12,625 nucleotides of DNA. It comes from Ruminococcaceae bacterium UBA5396. Lineage in GTDB: Bacteria > Bacillota > Clostridia > Oscillospirales > Acutalibacteraceae. The translations under genes were made by a program, and so were the position numbers. Where the stretch lies: the NCBI GenBank assembly GCA_002410715.1, contig DHOG01000158.1, positions 3,581 to 16,205 on the forward strand. The letters are read 5' to 3'. How positions within the stretch are numbered: position 1 is the stretch's first letter; each line of letters begins with the position of its first letter. Of this stretch, positions 1 through 6,349 are shown piece by piece. The notes under the pieces are model-generated. The model ran no database searches. It was not told the origin of the DNA and saw only the letters and a list, made by a program, of their open reading frames with translations.

Positions 1-13
1 TTTTAATGAATAA

Positions 14-37
14 AGCGCAGCCATTGGCGACTGCGCT
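14..37 (-). terminator. probable terminator of pduL
   Basis: Read on the minus strand, a 7-bp stem (AGCGCAG paired with CTGCGCT, 10-base loop) starts 14 bases after the pduL stop codon and is followed by a T-rich tail, TTTATT. The stem is short, so termination may be only moderately efficient. Confidence 0.5.
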
Positions 38-51
38 ATTTCAAATAATAA

Positions 52-627
52 TTACTTGATAACCGTACCCATCATACCACATTTCACGCCTGCCGCATTT
101 GATTCATCTGTGTCAATATGCATGGCAAGGGCAAACTTGCTGCTGACACGCACAACGACATCACCGAAAACAAGCGAACGCCCGTCTGAATCCACCTTTA
201 CGCTAACAACATCCTTATCCTTTACATCAAATTTAGCCGCATCCTCAGGTGTCATATGAATATGGCGTTTCGCCGCAATCACACCCTGCGCCAGCTCTAT
301 CTCGCCTTTGGGTCCCACAATCCTGCACCCCGCAGAACCCTCAACATCACCTGATTCACGGATTGGCGCGGCAAGACCGATGGAACGGGCATCTGTCATT
401 GACAGTTCCACCTGTGTATCCGGTCTGACAGGCCCTAAAATACTAACACCTGTAAGCGTCTTTTTGGGACCTACAATGTCAACACGCTCGGTGCATGCAA
501 ACTGCCCGGGCTGTGATAAATCCTTTTTATTGGTAAGCTCGTACCCTTCTCCGAAAAGAATATCCAAATCCTTTCGAGAAACGTGGATATGGCGGGCCGA
601 AGTCTCCACCAGTACCTGATTTTTCAT
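52..627 (-). CDS. pduL: phosphate propanoyltransferase (PduL-type phosphotransacylase)
   Basis: This 191-residue protein matches the PduL family, which transfers acyl groups between CoA and phosphate (acetyl- or propionyl-CoA to acyl-phosphate) and is unrelated to Pta. Two PduL repeats are visible, each with an RHxH zinc-ligand signature: RHIH at residues 12-15 and RHIH at 121-124. A conserved HIDTDE stretch sits at 170-175. The N-terminus starts directly with the first domain and shows no extra helix, so there is no sign of the microcompartment-targeting peptide found on Pdu-associated versions. A soluble role in acetate or propionate fermentation is therefore likely. The ATG at 627 is preferred over the upstream in-frame GTG at 669: an AAAGGAAG ribosome site precedes 627, whereas 669 lies at the expected transcription start of the promoter at 675-703. 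No microcompartment genes are adjacent; the gene appears monocistronic. Confidence 0.93.
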   Translation of the reverse strand: MKNQVLVETSARHIHVSRKDLDILFGEGYELTNKKDLSQPGQFACTERVDIVGPKKTLTGVSILGPVRPDTQVELSMTDARSIGLAAPIRESGDVEGSAGCRIVGPKGEIELAQGVIAAKRHIHMTPEDAAKFDVKDKDVVSVKVDSDGRSLVFGDVVVRVSSKFALAMHIDTDESNAAGVKCGMMGTVIK

Positions 628-674
628 GCTTAATATACTTCCTTTCCATATCAAAAACCTATCGTTCACATTAT

Positions 675-703
675 ATTGTACCGCTGCGGGACTATTATTT
701 CAA
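675..703 (-). promoter_or_regulatory. sigma-A type promoter of pduL
   Basis: On the minus strand, TTGAAA (703-698) and TACAAT (680-675) are separated by 17 bases, a near-consensus housekeeping promoter. Transcription should start near 668, leaving a leader of about 40 bases before the ATG at 627. Confidence 0.65.
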
Positions 704-730
704 GCAAAAGTATGATATGATATGTAAAAA

Positions 731-736
731 TATAAT
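731..736 (+). promoter_or_regulatory. possible -10 element for the uracil-DNA glycosylase gene
   Basis: A perfect TATAAT lies about 44 bases before the glycosylase start. No convincing -35 hexamer is found 16-18 bases upstream, and the region is AT-rich, so this is only a candidate. Confidence 0.3.
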
Positions 737-779
737 TTACTTGTATTTATACACCTTTTGGAAGAAAGGCTGTGGTTGA

Positions 780-1364
780 ATGAAATATAAAGACTGGGAC
801 ACGCTGACCGAGCATTGCAGAAGCTGTAGTGCATGCAGCCTTGCCCAGACGCGCAATAATGTGGTTGTGGGTGTGGGCAACCCTAATGCCGAAGTGATGT
901 TTGTGGGCGAAGGCCCGGGGGAGCAAGAGGATTTGAAGGGGGAACCCTTTGTGGGACGAGGGGGTCAGCTTCTGGACAAAATGCTGGCGGCTGTCGGCCT
1001 GTCTCGCAAACATAACATATATATCGCCAATATCGTGAAGTGCAGACCGCCTAAAAACAGAGACCCTCTGCCCGACGAACAAGAGGCCTGTATTCAATGG
1101 CTAAGGGAACAGTTTTTACTCATACGCCCCAAAATCATTGTATGCTTAGGAAGGGTAGCAGCCTGCCGTATGATTTCTCCTGATTTTAAGGTTACGCGGC
1201 AACATGGTCAGTTTATTGAAAAAGGGGAAACCCTGATGATGGGCACCTTCCACCCTGCCGCCATTTTGCGCAACCCCAATCAGAAGCCAACTGCTTTTGC
1301 GGATTTTCTTGCGTTGCGTGACAAGATTGAAGAGGTTTGCGAGCATACTACGCTTGTTTATTAG
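780..1364 (+). CDS. uracil-DNA glycosylase, family 4 (iron-sulfur type)
   Basis: This 194-residue protein has the hallmarks of family 4 uracil-DNA glycosylases, which remove uracil from DNA arising from cytosine deamination or dUTP misincorporation and start base excision repair. The four [4Fe-4S] cysteines are C16 and C19 at the N-terminus, C88 in the KCRPP motif and C104 in QEAC. The catalytic-pocket motif GEGPGEQED is at 43-51, [10 protein letters not shown] follows at 57-66, and the C-terminal HPAAILR motif (158-164) carries the conserved histidine. Length is typical for the family. The ATG at 780 follows a GAAAGG ribosome site at 764-769. The gene stands alone and diverges from pduL. Annotation pipelines sometimes call such proteins phage SPO1 DNA polymerase-related; nothing here suggests phage origin. 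Confidence 0.94.
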   Translation: MKYKDWDTLTEHCRSCSACSLAQTRNNVVVGVGNPNAEVMFVGEGPGEQEDLKGEPFVGRGGQLLDKMLAAVGLSRKHNIYIANIVKCRPPKNRDPLPDEQEACIQWLREQFLLIRPKIIVCLGRVAACRMISPDFKVTRQHGQFIEKGETLMMGTFHPAAILRNPNQKPTAFADFLALRDKIEEVCEHTTLVY

Positions 1365-1370
1365 TCGTAT

Positions 1371-1388
1371 ACGGCAATGCCTTGCCGT
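1371..1388 (+). other. short hairpin after the glycosylase gene
   Basis: ACGGCAA (1371-1377) and TTGCCGT (1382-1388) form a perfect 7-bp stem with a 4-base loop, 6 bases after the glycosylase stop. No T-run follows on either strand, so it may be a weak or factor-assisted terminator or an mRNA-end stabiliser. Confidence 0.35.
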
Positions 1389-1454
1389 TCAATCGAGCCC
1401 GAACTAATCTTAGTTGCCGGTCAAGAGTATCGTCCTGACCTGCCCCGCATTTTC

Positions 1455-1475
1455 GGCAAGAGCAGAGCCCTTGCC
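1455..1475 (-). other. hairpin directly after the phosphoesterase stop
   Basis: On the minus strand GGCAAGGGC and GCTCTTGCC form a 9-bp stem with one G-U pair and a 3-base loop, beginning on the base after the phosphoesterase stop codon. No T-tract follows, so it is not a classical intrinsic terminator. It could protect the mRNA 3' end. Confidence 0.35.
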
Positions 1476-2156
1476 CTACTCCTTTTTATCCACCTTGTGG
1501 ACAGGCACGATATTCTGAAAGACCGAGAGCAGGCTTTTGCTCAATATTTTATCAATATGAAGCGAGCCGAAAAACCAGCGGACATAGTCTACCTCACTCT
1601 CAATCAATCCCAGATATGCGTTGACGCCGTTGTGGCGTCCGTTTTTGTCCAAATAGCTGCCCGATTTTCCCGGATATTCGTGGGTGAGAATATAATTAAC
1701 CTTATTCCCATGTTCCCGAAGACGGCGGCGGCCTTGGAGCATTTCCTCACCTGACGGCATTTCCCGCTCCCACCAGGTTTTGTTGTCGGCACGGATATCA
1801 TGTTCGAGACTCTCCCCACCTCCAAAAACGAAATACTTCTCATTTTCAATTGTATATATTTCGCCCCTAAGCAAATGCATCACATTCTCTTGGATTACCT
1901 GCACCCGCCCCCCGTTCCATTCAGTAACGGGAAATTTATCAAGCAAATCGTAATTTTCATGGGGACCATCCAAAAACAATACGGTGAATTTCAGCTTTGA
2001 CAGCTTTTTTAATACCTTGCGCTCCTTTTTGCTTCCGTCCCATATAAAACCGAAATCTCCCAAAACAATAAGCGTACTCCCTTTGCGGATTCGGCGGGCG
2101 GCGGGGCAGGTGAAGCGTGAAAAATCCCCGTGTGTGTCTCCGGTTATATATACCAT
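1476..2156 (-). CDS. calcineurin-like metallophosphoesterase with altered metal-site motifs
   Basis: The 226 residues match a Firmicute and phage family of small calcineurin-like phosphoesterases. Motif I (GDTHGD, D7 and H9), motif II (GDFGFIWDG, D34) and a later histidine in ILTHE (H159) are present, and the family's NGG, HLLRGE, FGGG and EEM segments are in order along the full length. Two canonical motifs are changed. The usual GNHE reads GPHE (Pro65 in place of the metal-binding Asn; H66 and E67 kept), and the usual GHxH reads GSLH (Ser198 in place of the first His; H200 kept). The reading frame is otherwise intact, so this is either a redirected or inactive phosphoesterase or an early-decay gene. 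The ATG at 2156 is preceded by GAAAGG at 11 bases; another ATG at 2166 is in a different frame. The gene diverges from the carboxypeptidase-like gene. Substrate unknown. Confidence 0.82.
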   Translation of the reverse strand: MVYITGDTHGDFSRFTCPAARRIRKGSTLIVLGDFGFIWDGSKKERKVLKKLSKLKFTVLFLDGPHENYDLLDKFPVTEWNGGRVQVIQENVMHLLRGEIYTIENEKYFVFGGGESLEHDIRADNKTWWEREMPSGEEMLQGRRRLREHGNKVNYILTHEYPGKSGSYLDKNGRHNGVNAYLGLIESEVDYVRWFFGSLHIDKILSKSLLSVFQNIVPVHKVDKKE

Positions 2157-2252
2157 TAAAAATCATGCCTTTCAGCTAAATTACAAGATTACGATGATAC
2201 GAATGAAGTAAAAGGGACGCACCCGTAAGAAAATGCGGCGTTTTCAATATCA

Positions 2253-2279
2253 GTTTTATGTCCTTTTCGGGCATAAAAC
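2253..2279 (+). promoter_or_regulatory. stable hairpin in the leader of the dacF-like gene
   Basis: GTTTTATGTCC (2253-2263) pairs with GGGCATAAAAC (2269-2279) over 11 bp, with one G-U pair and a TTTTC loop. It ends 2 bases before the GGAAAGGA ribosome-site region of the dacF-like gene. There is no T-run after it on either strand, so it looks like a leader RNA structure or an operator rather than a terminator. It overlaps the upstream ATG at 2258, which argues against that start. Confidence 0.45.
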
Positions 2280-2302
2280 TCGGAAAGGACATGGAGTTTA
2301 CT

Positions 2303-3700
2303 ATGCAGAAGTCTAAAAAAGCAATGACAATACGCATCCTGTCACTGATTTGCTGTCTTGGTCTGATGACAGTTTTTTGTATGCATGATGTAGCCGGCGT
2401 GACTGCTTCGGCCGGCACATTATATGAGCTGCCTGCGGATACAACCATACTTGCAAAATCTGCCCTTGTTGCCAGCCTTGGCGCAACCCCGGAAGAGGAC
2501 ACCATACTCTTTGAGCTAAAACCGGATTCAAAACGGTCTCCGGCGGCCTTGGTACGCCTTATGGTGGGAATCACAGCAATTGAAATTATCCGGGAAAAGG
2601 GAATCGATACCGGAAAGGTAACCGGCACATATTCCTCCGAAGCCTTTAACGTAATCGCAGGACATGACCTTGCCAGCGCTCAGATGGTTTACGGTGAGGA
2701 ATGGACTATCAAGGATCTGCTTTCGGTATCCATGATAACCACGGCTGCCGATGCATGCGCCACCCTCTCGATTGCCTTGTCAGGCAGTCACGCCCAGTTT
2801 GTCGCAAGAATGAATCAGCTGGCGGGCAAAATCGGTTGCCAAAACACATCGTTTGCCAATGTTACGGGCACCGACAGCGCCAGTCAGTATACAACAACAA
2901 AGGATTTATATAAAATTATCCGATATTCCATGGATTATCCGGAGTTTGAGCCGCTATTCTCTACCGTTCAGTATACGGTCACCCCGGTTAAGGAAGGAAC
3001 AAAAAGAACGTTTGTCAACACCAACGACATGCTTCGTTCCACTACGCCTTACTATTATTCTCCGGTGTCGTTCGGCAAAACCGGATACACCAGTTCGGCG
3101 GGGCGCTGTCTTGCATCGGTTGCGAGGGACAGCGGATATGAATATCTATGCATTGTGATGGGAGAGCCAAACATCGATAACGATGGGAAGCAGGGCGCCT
3201 ATTTCAGAGACACCCGAACCCTGTACAGATGGGCATTCAACAATTTCACTTATAAAATGCTGCTGAATAAAAATGAGCCCATTACCCAAATACCGGTTGC
3301 GCTCGCCTGGAACAAGGACAGCGTAACGCTGGTTCCCGAAGAAAGTTTCGCCGCCACGGTCATCAATGACCTCCAACCCGAAACCATTACAAAGAAGATT
3401 ATTCGAAATTCCGAATCTGTGGATGCGCCTGTAAAAAAGGGAGAGGTACTAGGCAAAATAGAGCTGTACATTAAGACCGACCAAAAGTTGGGTGAAGTGA
3501 ATTTGGTGGCATCTGAATCGATTGACCAAAGTCGGGTTCTTGCGGTATGGGCACAAATCCAGCTATTCCTGCGCTCACCCTGGTTTTACGCAGGACTGGC
3601 GCTGCTGGCAATTCTGCTAATCGGTTATATTATTTTGAATATTGTTCACAACCGAAAGCTCAAACGCAACCGTATGAAAAGACTGAATCGATTCCGCTGA
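2303..3700 (+). CDS. DacF-like D-Ala-D-Ala carboxypeptidase homologue lacking catalytic residues
   Basis: The 465 residues have the layout of a low-molecular-weight penicillin-binding protein (peptidase family S11): a signal peptide (about residues 1-36), the peptidase domain (about 50-320), a PBP5-like C-terminal beta domain, and a membrane anchor (about 426-448) followed by a basic tail. Such enzymes trim the terminal D-Ala of peptidoglycan stem peptides outside the membrane. Here the KTG triad is intact (GKTGYT, K259-G261), but the SxxK box reads ALVR (Ala82 and Arg85 replace the nucleophile Ser and the Lys), and the SxN box reads TAA (147-149). Catalysis as in DacA/DacF is not expected, so it may bind peptidoglycan or act as a scaffold or regulator. 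The ATG at 2303 is preferred, with GGAG at 2293-2296. An ATG at 2291, directly after GGAAAGGA, is possible; the ATG at 2258 lies inside a hairpin. A neighbouring gene of cell-wall function is not seen. Confidence 0.85.
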   Translation: MQKSKKAMTIRILSLICCLGLMTVFCMHDVAGVTASAGTLYELPADTTILAKSALVASLGATPEEDTILFELKPDSKRSPAALVRLMVGITAIEIIREKGIDTGKVTGTYSSEAFNVIAGHDLASAQMVYGEEWTIKDLLSVSMITTAADACATLSIALSGSHAQFVARMNQLAGKIGCQNTSFANVTGTDSASQYTTTKDLYKIIRYSMDYPEFEPLFSTVQYTVTPVKEGTKRTFVNTNDMLRSTTPYYYSPVSFGKTGYTSSAGRCLASVARDSGYEYLCIVMGEPNIDNDGKQGAYFRDTRTLYRWAFNNFTYKMLLNKNEPITQIPVALAWNKDSVTLVPEESFAATVINDLQPETITKKIIRNSESVDAPVKKGEVLGKIELYIKTDQKLGEVNLVASESIDQSRVLAVWAQIQLFLRSPWFYAGLALLAILLIGYIILNIVHNRKLKRNRMKRLNRFR

Positions 3701-3711
3701 TATTATTCCCG

Positions 3712-4209
3712 TCAATATCCCAGCTCACCGTATAGCGATTCGTCATTTTCTATCCAGTCCTGCACATAAACCGCCGTAAATCGGTCGGGTGTGTTTCGAA
3801 TAATGACGCGCGCTATGCCGGCATTGATGATCAGCCTCTTGCACATGGAGCAGGAACAGGCGTTTTCTACCAGCTCGCCTGACTTTTTATCCACCCCCAC
3901 AAGATAAAGAGCGGCGCCGATCATCTCACTGCGGGAAGCGCTGATAATCGCGTTTGCCTCGGCATGAACCGAACGGCAAAGCTCGTAGCGTTCCCCTCTC
4001 GGTATGTTCATTTTTTCTCTCAGGCAAACGCCGAGATCGGAGCAGTTCTTGCGTCCTCGAGGCGCTCCGGAGTATCCGGTGGCAAGTATCTGGTCATTTT
4101 TGACAATGATTGCGCCGAAGTTGCGCCGAAGGCAGGTGCCGCGTTCCGAAACCGCTTGGGCAATATCAAGATAATAATTTTCCTTGTCACGTCTGCTCAC
4201 GTTCATCAT
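3712..4209 (-). CDS. comEB: dCMP deaminase (ComEB family)
   Basis: The 165-residue protein belongs to the zinc-dependent cytidine/deoxycytidylate deaminase superfamily and most resembles dCMP deaminases, which make dUMP for thymidylate synthesis. The zinc and proton-shuttle motif HAE is at 82-84 (VHAEANAI) and the second zinc motif CSMC is at 120-123, followed by KRLIINAGI. Other family segments are FGAIIVKNDQILATGYSGAP near 31-50 and the cysteine-containing NCSDLGVC insert at 55-62, which in relatives can hold an extra zinc. The proline usual before the first motif-II cysteine is a serine here (residue 119). Two adjacent ATGs (4209 and 4206) follow GAAAGG; the second has the better spacing. 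The gene converges on the dacF-like gene with 11 bases between the stop codons, and diverges from cdd. The ComEB name comes from Bacillus; no competence genes are nearby. Confidence 0.9.
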   Translation of the reverse strand: MMNVSRRDKENYYLDIAQAVSERGTCLRRNFGAIIVKNDQILATGYSGAPRGRKNCSDLGVCLREKMNIPRGERYELCRSVHAEANAIISASRSEMIGAALYLVGVDKKSGELVENACSCSMCKRLIINAGIARVIIRNTPDRFTAVYVQDWIENDESLYGELGY

Positions 4210-4255
4210 GCCTTTCTAAAAAGCTTCAGCCGCTTGTACATCGACTGGGTTCTTT

Positions 4256-4264
4256 TGATATAAT
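4256..4264 (+). promoter_or_regulatory. extended -10 promoter candidate for cdd
   Basis: TGATATAAT is a perfect extended -10 element. A TTGTAC hexamer at 4234-4239 could serve as a -35, but at a long 19-base spacing. Transcription would start near 4271, giving a leader of about 107 bases. Confidence 0.4.
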
Positions 4265-4285
4265 AACGCAAATTATAAATATGTG

Positions 4286-4347
4286 CAACCGCAACCTTCA
4301 TTGGCAGCGTTCCATTTGGTGGCGGTTGGGGATACCAAACTATATCC
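4286..4347 (+). promoter_or_regulatory. structured leader upstream of cdd
   Basis: Three inverted repeats overlap here: CAACCGC (4286-4292) with GCGGTTG (4322-4328), TTTGGT (4315-4320) with ACCAAA (4334-4339), and GGATA (4330-4334) with TATCC (4343-4347). They cannot all form together, so alternative RNA folds are possible. I do not recognise a known riboswitch class. Confidence 0.25.
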
Positions 4348-4377
4348 GGTTTTTATAGCGGGGAGGATGTCATCAAT

Positions 4378-4773
4378 ATGCCTTTGACAAATAACGATAA
4401 GCTTGAGCTGACAAAGCTGGCGCAGGGTATAAGGGCAAATTCCTACAGCCCTTATTCGGGTTTTGCCGTGGGCGCTGCGCTGCTTGCCGAATCCGGTTCG
4501 GTCTATGTCGGAACGAATTGTGAAAACGCCTCTTACGGCGGGACAATCTGTGCGGAGCGTGCTGCACTTACTGCAGCAATTACTGCGGGGGAACGCAAAT
4601 TTACGGCCATTGCAGTGGCGGCGGGGGCGCATCCGGTTACACCCTGCGGAATCTGTCGTCAACTTCTCGCCGAGTTCGGGGATATGACGGTCATCTGCGC
4701 CGCCGGTGAAGGGACGGAATATAAAATTTTGTCACTATCCGCCCTGCTGCCGGACGCCTTTACAGAGTTTTAA
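4378..4773 (+). CDS. cdd: cytidine deaminase
   Basis: This 131-residue protein is a typical small homotetrameric cytidine deaminase, converting cytidine and deoxycytidine to uridine and deoxyuridine in pyrimidine salvage. The signature motifs are complete: NSYSPYSGFAVGAALL near 21-36, the substrate-binding NCENASYGGTICAERAA with zinc ligand C58 and catalytic E60, and PCGICRQ with zinc ligands C90 and C93. The length is usual for the family. A strong ribosome site, GGGGAGG, ends at 4366, 11 bases before the ATG; a closer ATG at 4367 is out of frame. The gene diverges from the dCMP deaminase gene, so two enzymes that generate deoxyuridine compounds from cytosine compounds share a control region. 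In many Firmicutes cdd sits with era or deoC; neither is present here. Confidence 0.96.
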   Translation: MPLTNNDKLELTKLAQGIRANSYSPYSGFAVGAALLAESGSVYVGTNCENASYGGTICAERAALTAAITAGERKFTAIAVAAGAHPVTPCGICRQLLAEFGDMTVICAAGEGTEYKILSLSALLPDAFTEF

Positions 4774-4827
4774 TTATTATTTCTCGTCATATTATAATAC
4801 GATGACTATATTATAAGCGGGGGATAA

Positions 4828-5271
4828 ATGATGTTTGAAAAGCACACCAATGAACAAGACCTCAAATCCGCACCAGATCAACAGGTTGCTTTCGAGGAAT
4901 TTGAAAGAAAGCAAAATCGGCTTTATCAAAAAGGAAAAGTAATTGTTGCAGCCATTGCAATAGTAAATGTTGCCGATGGTATTATATCTGCAGTAATCCG
5001 GTTAAATCTATTTATTCTGATTGTTGAAATAGCCTTATCCATTGCTTTGTTTTCTGGTATCACATGGGTACGATATTTGTTTGCAACAGGTTACGCACTT
5101 GGCATCTTACAATTCTTATTTTTGCTTCTTGGCGGAACGGTTGATTTTTCAGATGCACCTCAGTATATTGTGTTAATGCTGATTCTTATGGCCATTAACC
5201 TCGCAAGCTGCATTTTATTATTTAAAAGCAAAAGCATAACCGAATTTATGTATTCACAAAGAAATGGTTAA
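4828..5271 (+). CDS. hypothetical membrane protein, four predicted helices
   Basis: I do not recognise a family for these 147 residues. The first 35 are hydrophilic and rich in charged residues and glutamine, and look cytoplasmic. Four hydrophobic segments follow at about 37-56, 59-77, 80-102 and 112-131, then a short polar tail. Loops are very short, so the protein is a compact bundle with no visible catalytic or metal motif. Two ATGs (4828 and 4831) follow a GGGGG ribosome site at 4819-4823; either start works. The coding sequence is clearly more AT-rich than its neighbours: one 60-base block (5041-5100) is 38% GC, against 55% for a block of cdd (4561-4620). This hints at a different origin or relaxed selection. 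It could share a transcript with cdd upstream or ksgA downstream; the gaps are 54 and 37 bases and show no clear terminator. Confidence 0.75.
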   Translation: MMFEKHTNEQDLKSAPDQQVAFEEFERKQNRLYQKGKVIVAAIAIVNVADGIISAVIRLNLFILIVEIALSIALFSGITWVRYLFATGYALGILQFLFLLLGGTVDFSDAPQYIVLMLILMAINLASCILLFKSKSITEFMYSQRNG

Positions 5272-5308
5272 TAACCGAGATTTTTAATAGTATAGATTGG
5301 ATGAAATC

Positions 5309-6157
5309 ATGCCGAATTTAACCAACATTTCAGAAATACGCACCCTTCTCCACCGTCATGGGTTCCGATTTTCAAAAGCGCTAGGGCAGAATTTTCTCAT
5401 TAACCCCTCGGTATGCCCCCGAATGGCAGAAGCCTGCGGTGCTGACCAAAACACCGGTGTACTTGAAATTGGGCCGGGAATCGGTGTTCTGACAAGAGAG
5501 CTTGCTCTGCGGGCGACCCATGTTGCTTCTATAGAAATTGACAACCGCTTGCTTCCTGTACTAAAGGAGACTCTGTCCGACTTCCACAACATCCACATCA
5601 TACATGGGGATGCCATGGAAATAAATCTGCGTGATTTGATTCATAATGAATTCAAGGAACAAAAGGTGTCGGTATGCGCCAATCTTCCCTATTATATCAC
5701 TTCTCCGCTGATTATGCGGCTGCTTGAAAGCCGCTTGCCTATTGATAGCATCACTGTTATGGTGCAAAAGGAAGCTGCCGTTCGGCTTTGCGCTATCCCC
5801 GGAACAAGGGAATGCGGGGCAGTTACACTGGCTGTCCGGTATTATGCACAGCCCCGCATGCTGTTCTCTGTATCCCGGGGCAGTTTTATGCCGGCGCCCA
5901 ATGTCGACAGCGCGGTTATACGGCTTGACATTCGCTCCGCTCCCCCTTGTGAGGTTAAAAACGAAAAAACCTTGTTCCATCTCATAAAAGCCGCCTTTGG
6001 TCAGCGGCGCAAAACCTTATCAAATTCCCTGATGGGTGCCGGATTGTTAAAGGAACAGGCAACCGCGATGCTTGTTGCGGTCGGAATATCCCCACAAGCC
6101 CGAGCCGAAGAGTTGACGCTGGAGCAGTTTGCCGCTTTGGCGAATTTAATTGATTGA
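5309..6157 (+). CDS. rsmA: 16S rRNA dimethyladenosine transferase (RsmA/KsgA)
   Basis: The 282-residue protein is KsgA/RsmA, which uses S-adenosylmethionine to dimethylate two adjacent adenosines in helix 45 of 16S rRNA (A1518 and A1519 in E. coli numbering) late in small-subunit assembly. All family motifs are present: KALGQNFL at 23-30, the SAM-binding EIGPGIG at 53-59, the acidic IEID at 75-78, GDA at 100-102, the catalytic NLPY at 125-128, FMPAPNVDSAV, and the C-terminal AFGQRRKTLSNSL. The ATG at 5309 matches the usual family N-terminus, with a GGAT ribosome site 6 bases upstream. An in-frame TTG at 5297 would add four residues and has no better site. In many Firmicutes ksgA follows rnmV; that gene is absent here. 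Loss of function classically gives kasugamycin resistance. Confidence 0.97.
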   Translation: MPNLTNISEIRTLLHRHGFRFSKALGQNFLINPSVCPRMAEACGADQNTGVLEIGPGIGVLTRELALRATHVASIEIDNRLLPVLKETLSDFHNIHIIHGDAMEINLRDLIHNEFKEQKVSVCANLPYYITSPLIMRLLESRLPIDSITVMVQKEAAVRLCAIPGTRECGAVTLAVRYYAQPRMLFSVSRGSFMPAPNVDSAVIRLDIRSAPPCEVKNEKTLFHLIKAAFGQRRKTLSNSLMGAGLLKEQATAMLVAVGISPQARAEELTLEQFAALANLID

Positions 6158-6182
6158 AAATCAGTTGAATGAATATCATAGG

Positions 6183-6246
6183 CAAGACTGGCAATATCTT
6201 AAGATGCACCGAAAAGTCTTGGAGAGGTTTTTTTACCTCCTTTCTC
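6183..6246 (+). terminator. possible terminator region after rsmA
   Basis: CAAGACT (6183-6189) pairs perfectly with AGTCTTG (6215-6221), and seven T residues follow at 6228-6234 after a 6-base gap. A second small stem, GAGGT/ACCTC, has the T-run as its loop. The layout is not that of a classical intrinsic terminator, so termination here is plausible but unproven. Confidence 0.3.
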
Positions 6247-6282
6247 GCGTGGGAAAGATCAATCCTCTTCAGAAGGCTATAA

Positions 6283-6318
6283 AGAAACCCACTGAAAGAA
6301 TTTTTTCAGTGGGTTTCT
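6283..6318 (-). terminator. strong terminator of the rnf operon
   Basis: A perfect 15-bp stem, AGAAACCCACTGAAA paired with its complement across a 6-base loop, lies about 30 bases after the rnfB stop. On the minus strand it is followed by TTTAT. On the plus strand the following bases are less T-rich, but the stem may also stop read-through from rsmA. Confidence 0.8.
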
Positions 6319-6349
6319 GGATTTTGTCCTCACATTATTGTTCGAATTA

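Noticed and set aside
628..669. GTG start that would lengthen PduL by 14 residues
   Set aside because: It lies at the predicted transcription start of the promoter at 675-703, has no ribosome site, and the added residues are not family-like.
712..736. Tandem ATGATATG-like repeats before the glycosylase gene
   Set aside because: Short, imperfect and in AT-rich intergenic DNA; no evidence that they are more than local composition.
1377..1754. 125-codon plus-strand open frame opposite the phosphoesterase
   Set aside because: The opposite strand encodes a full-length family match; this frame has no ribosome site and no family features.
2258..2302. Upstream ATG that would lengthen the dacF-like protein by 15 residues
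   Set aside because: The ATG is buried in a stable hairpin, lacks a ribosome site, and would put extra polar residues before a normal signal peptide.
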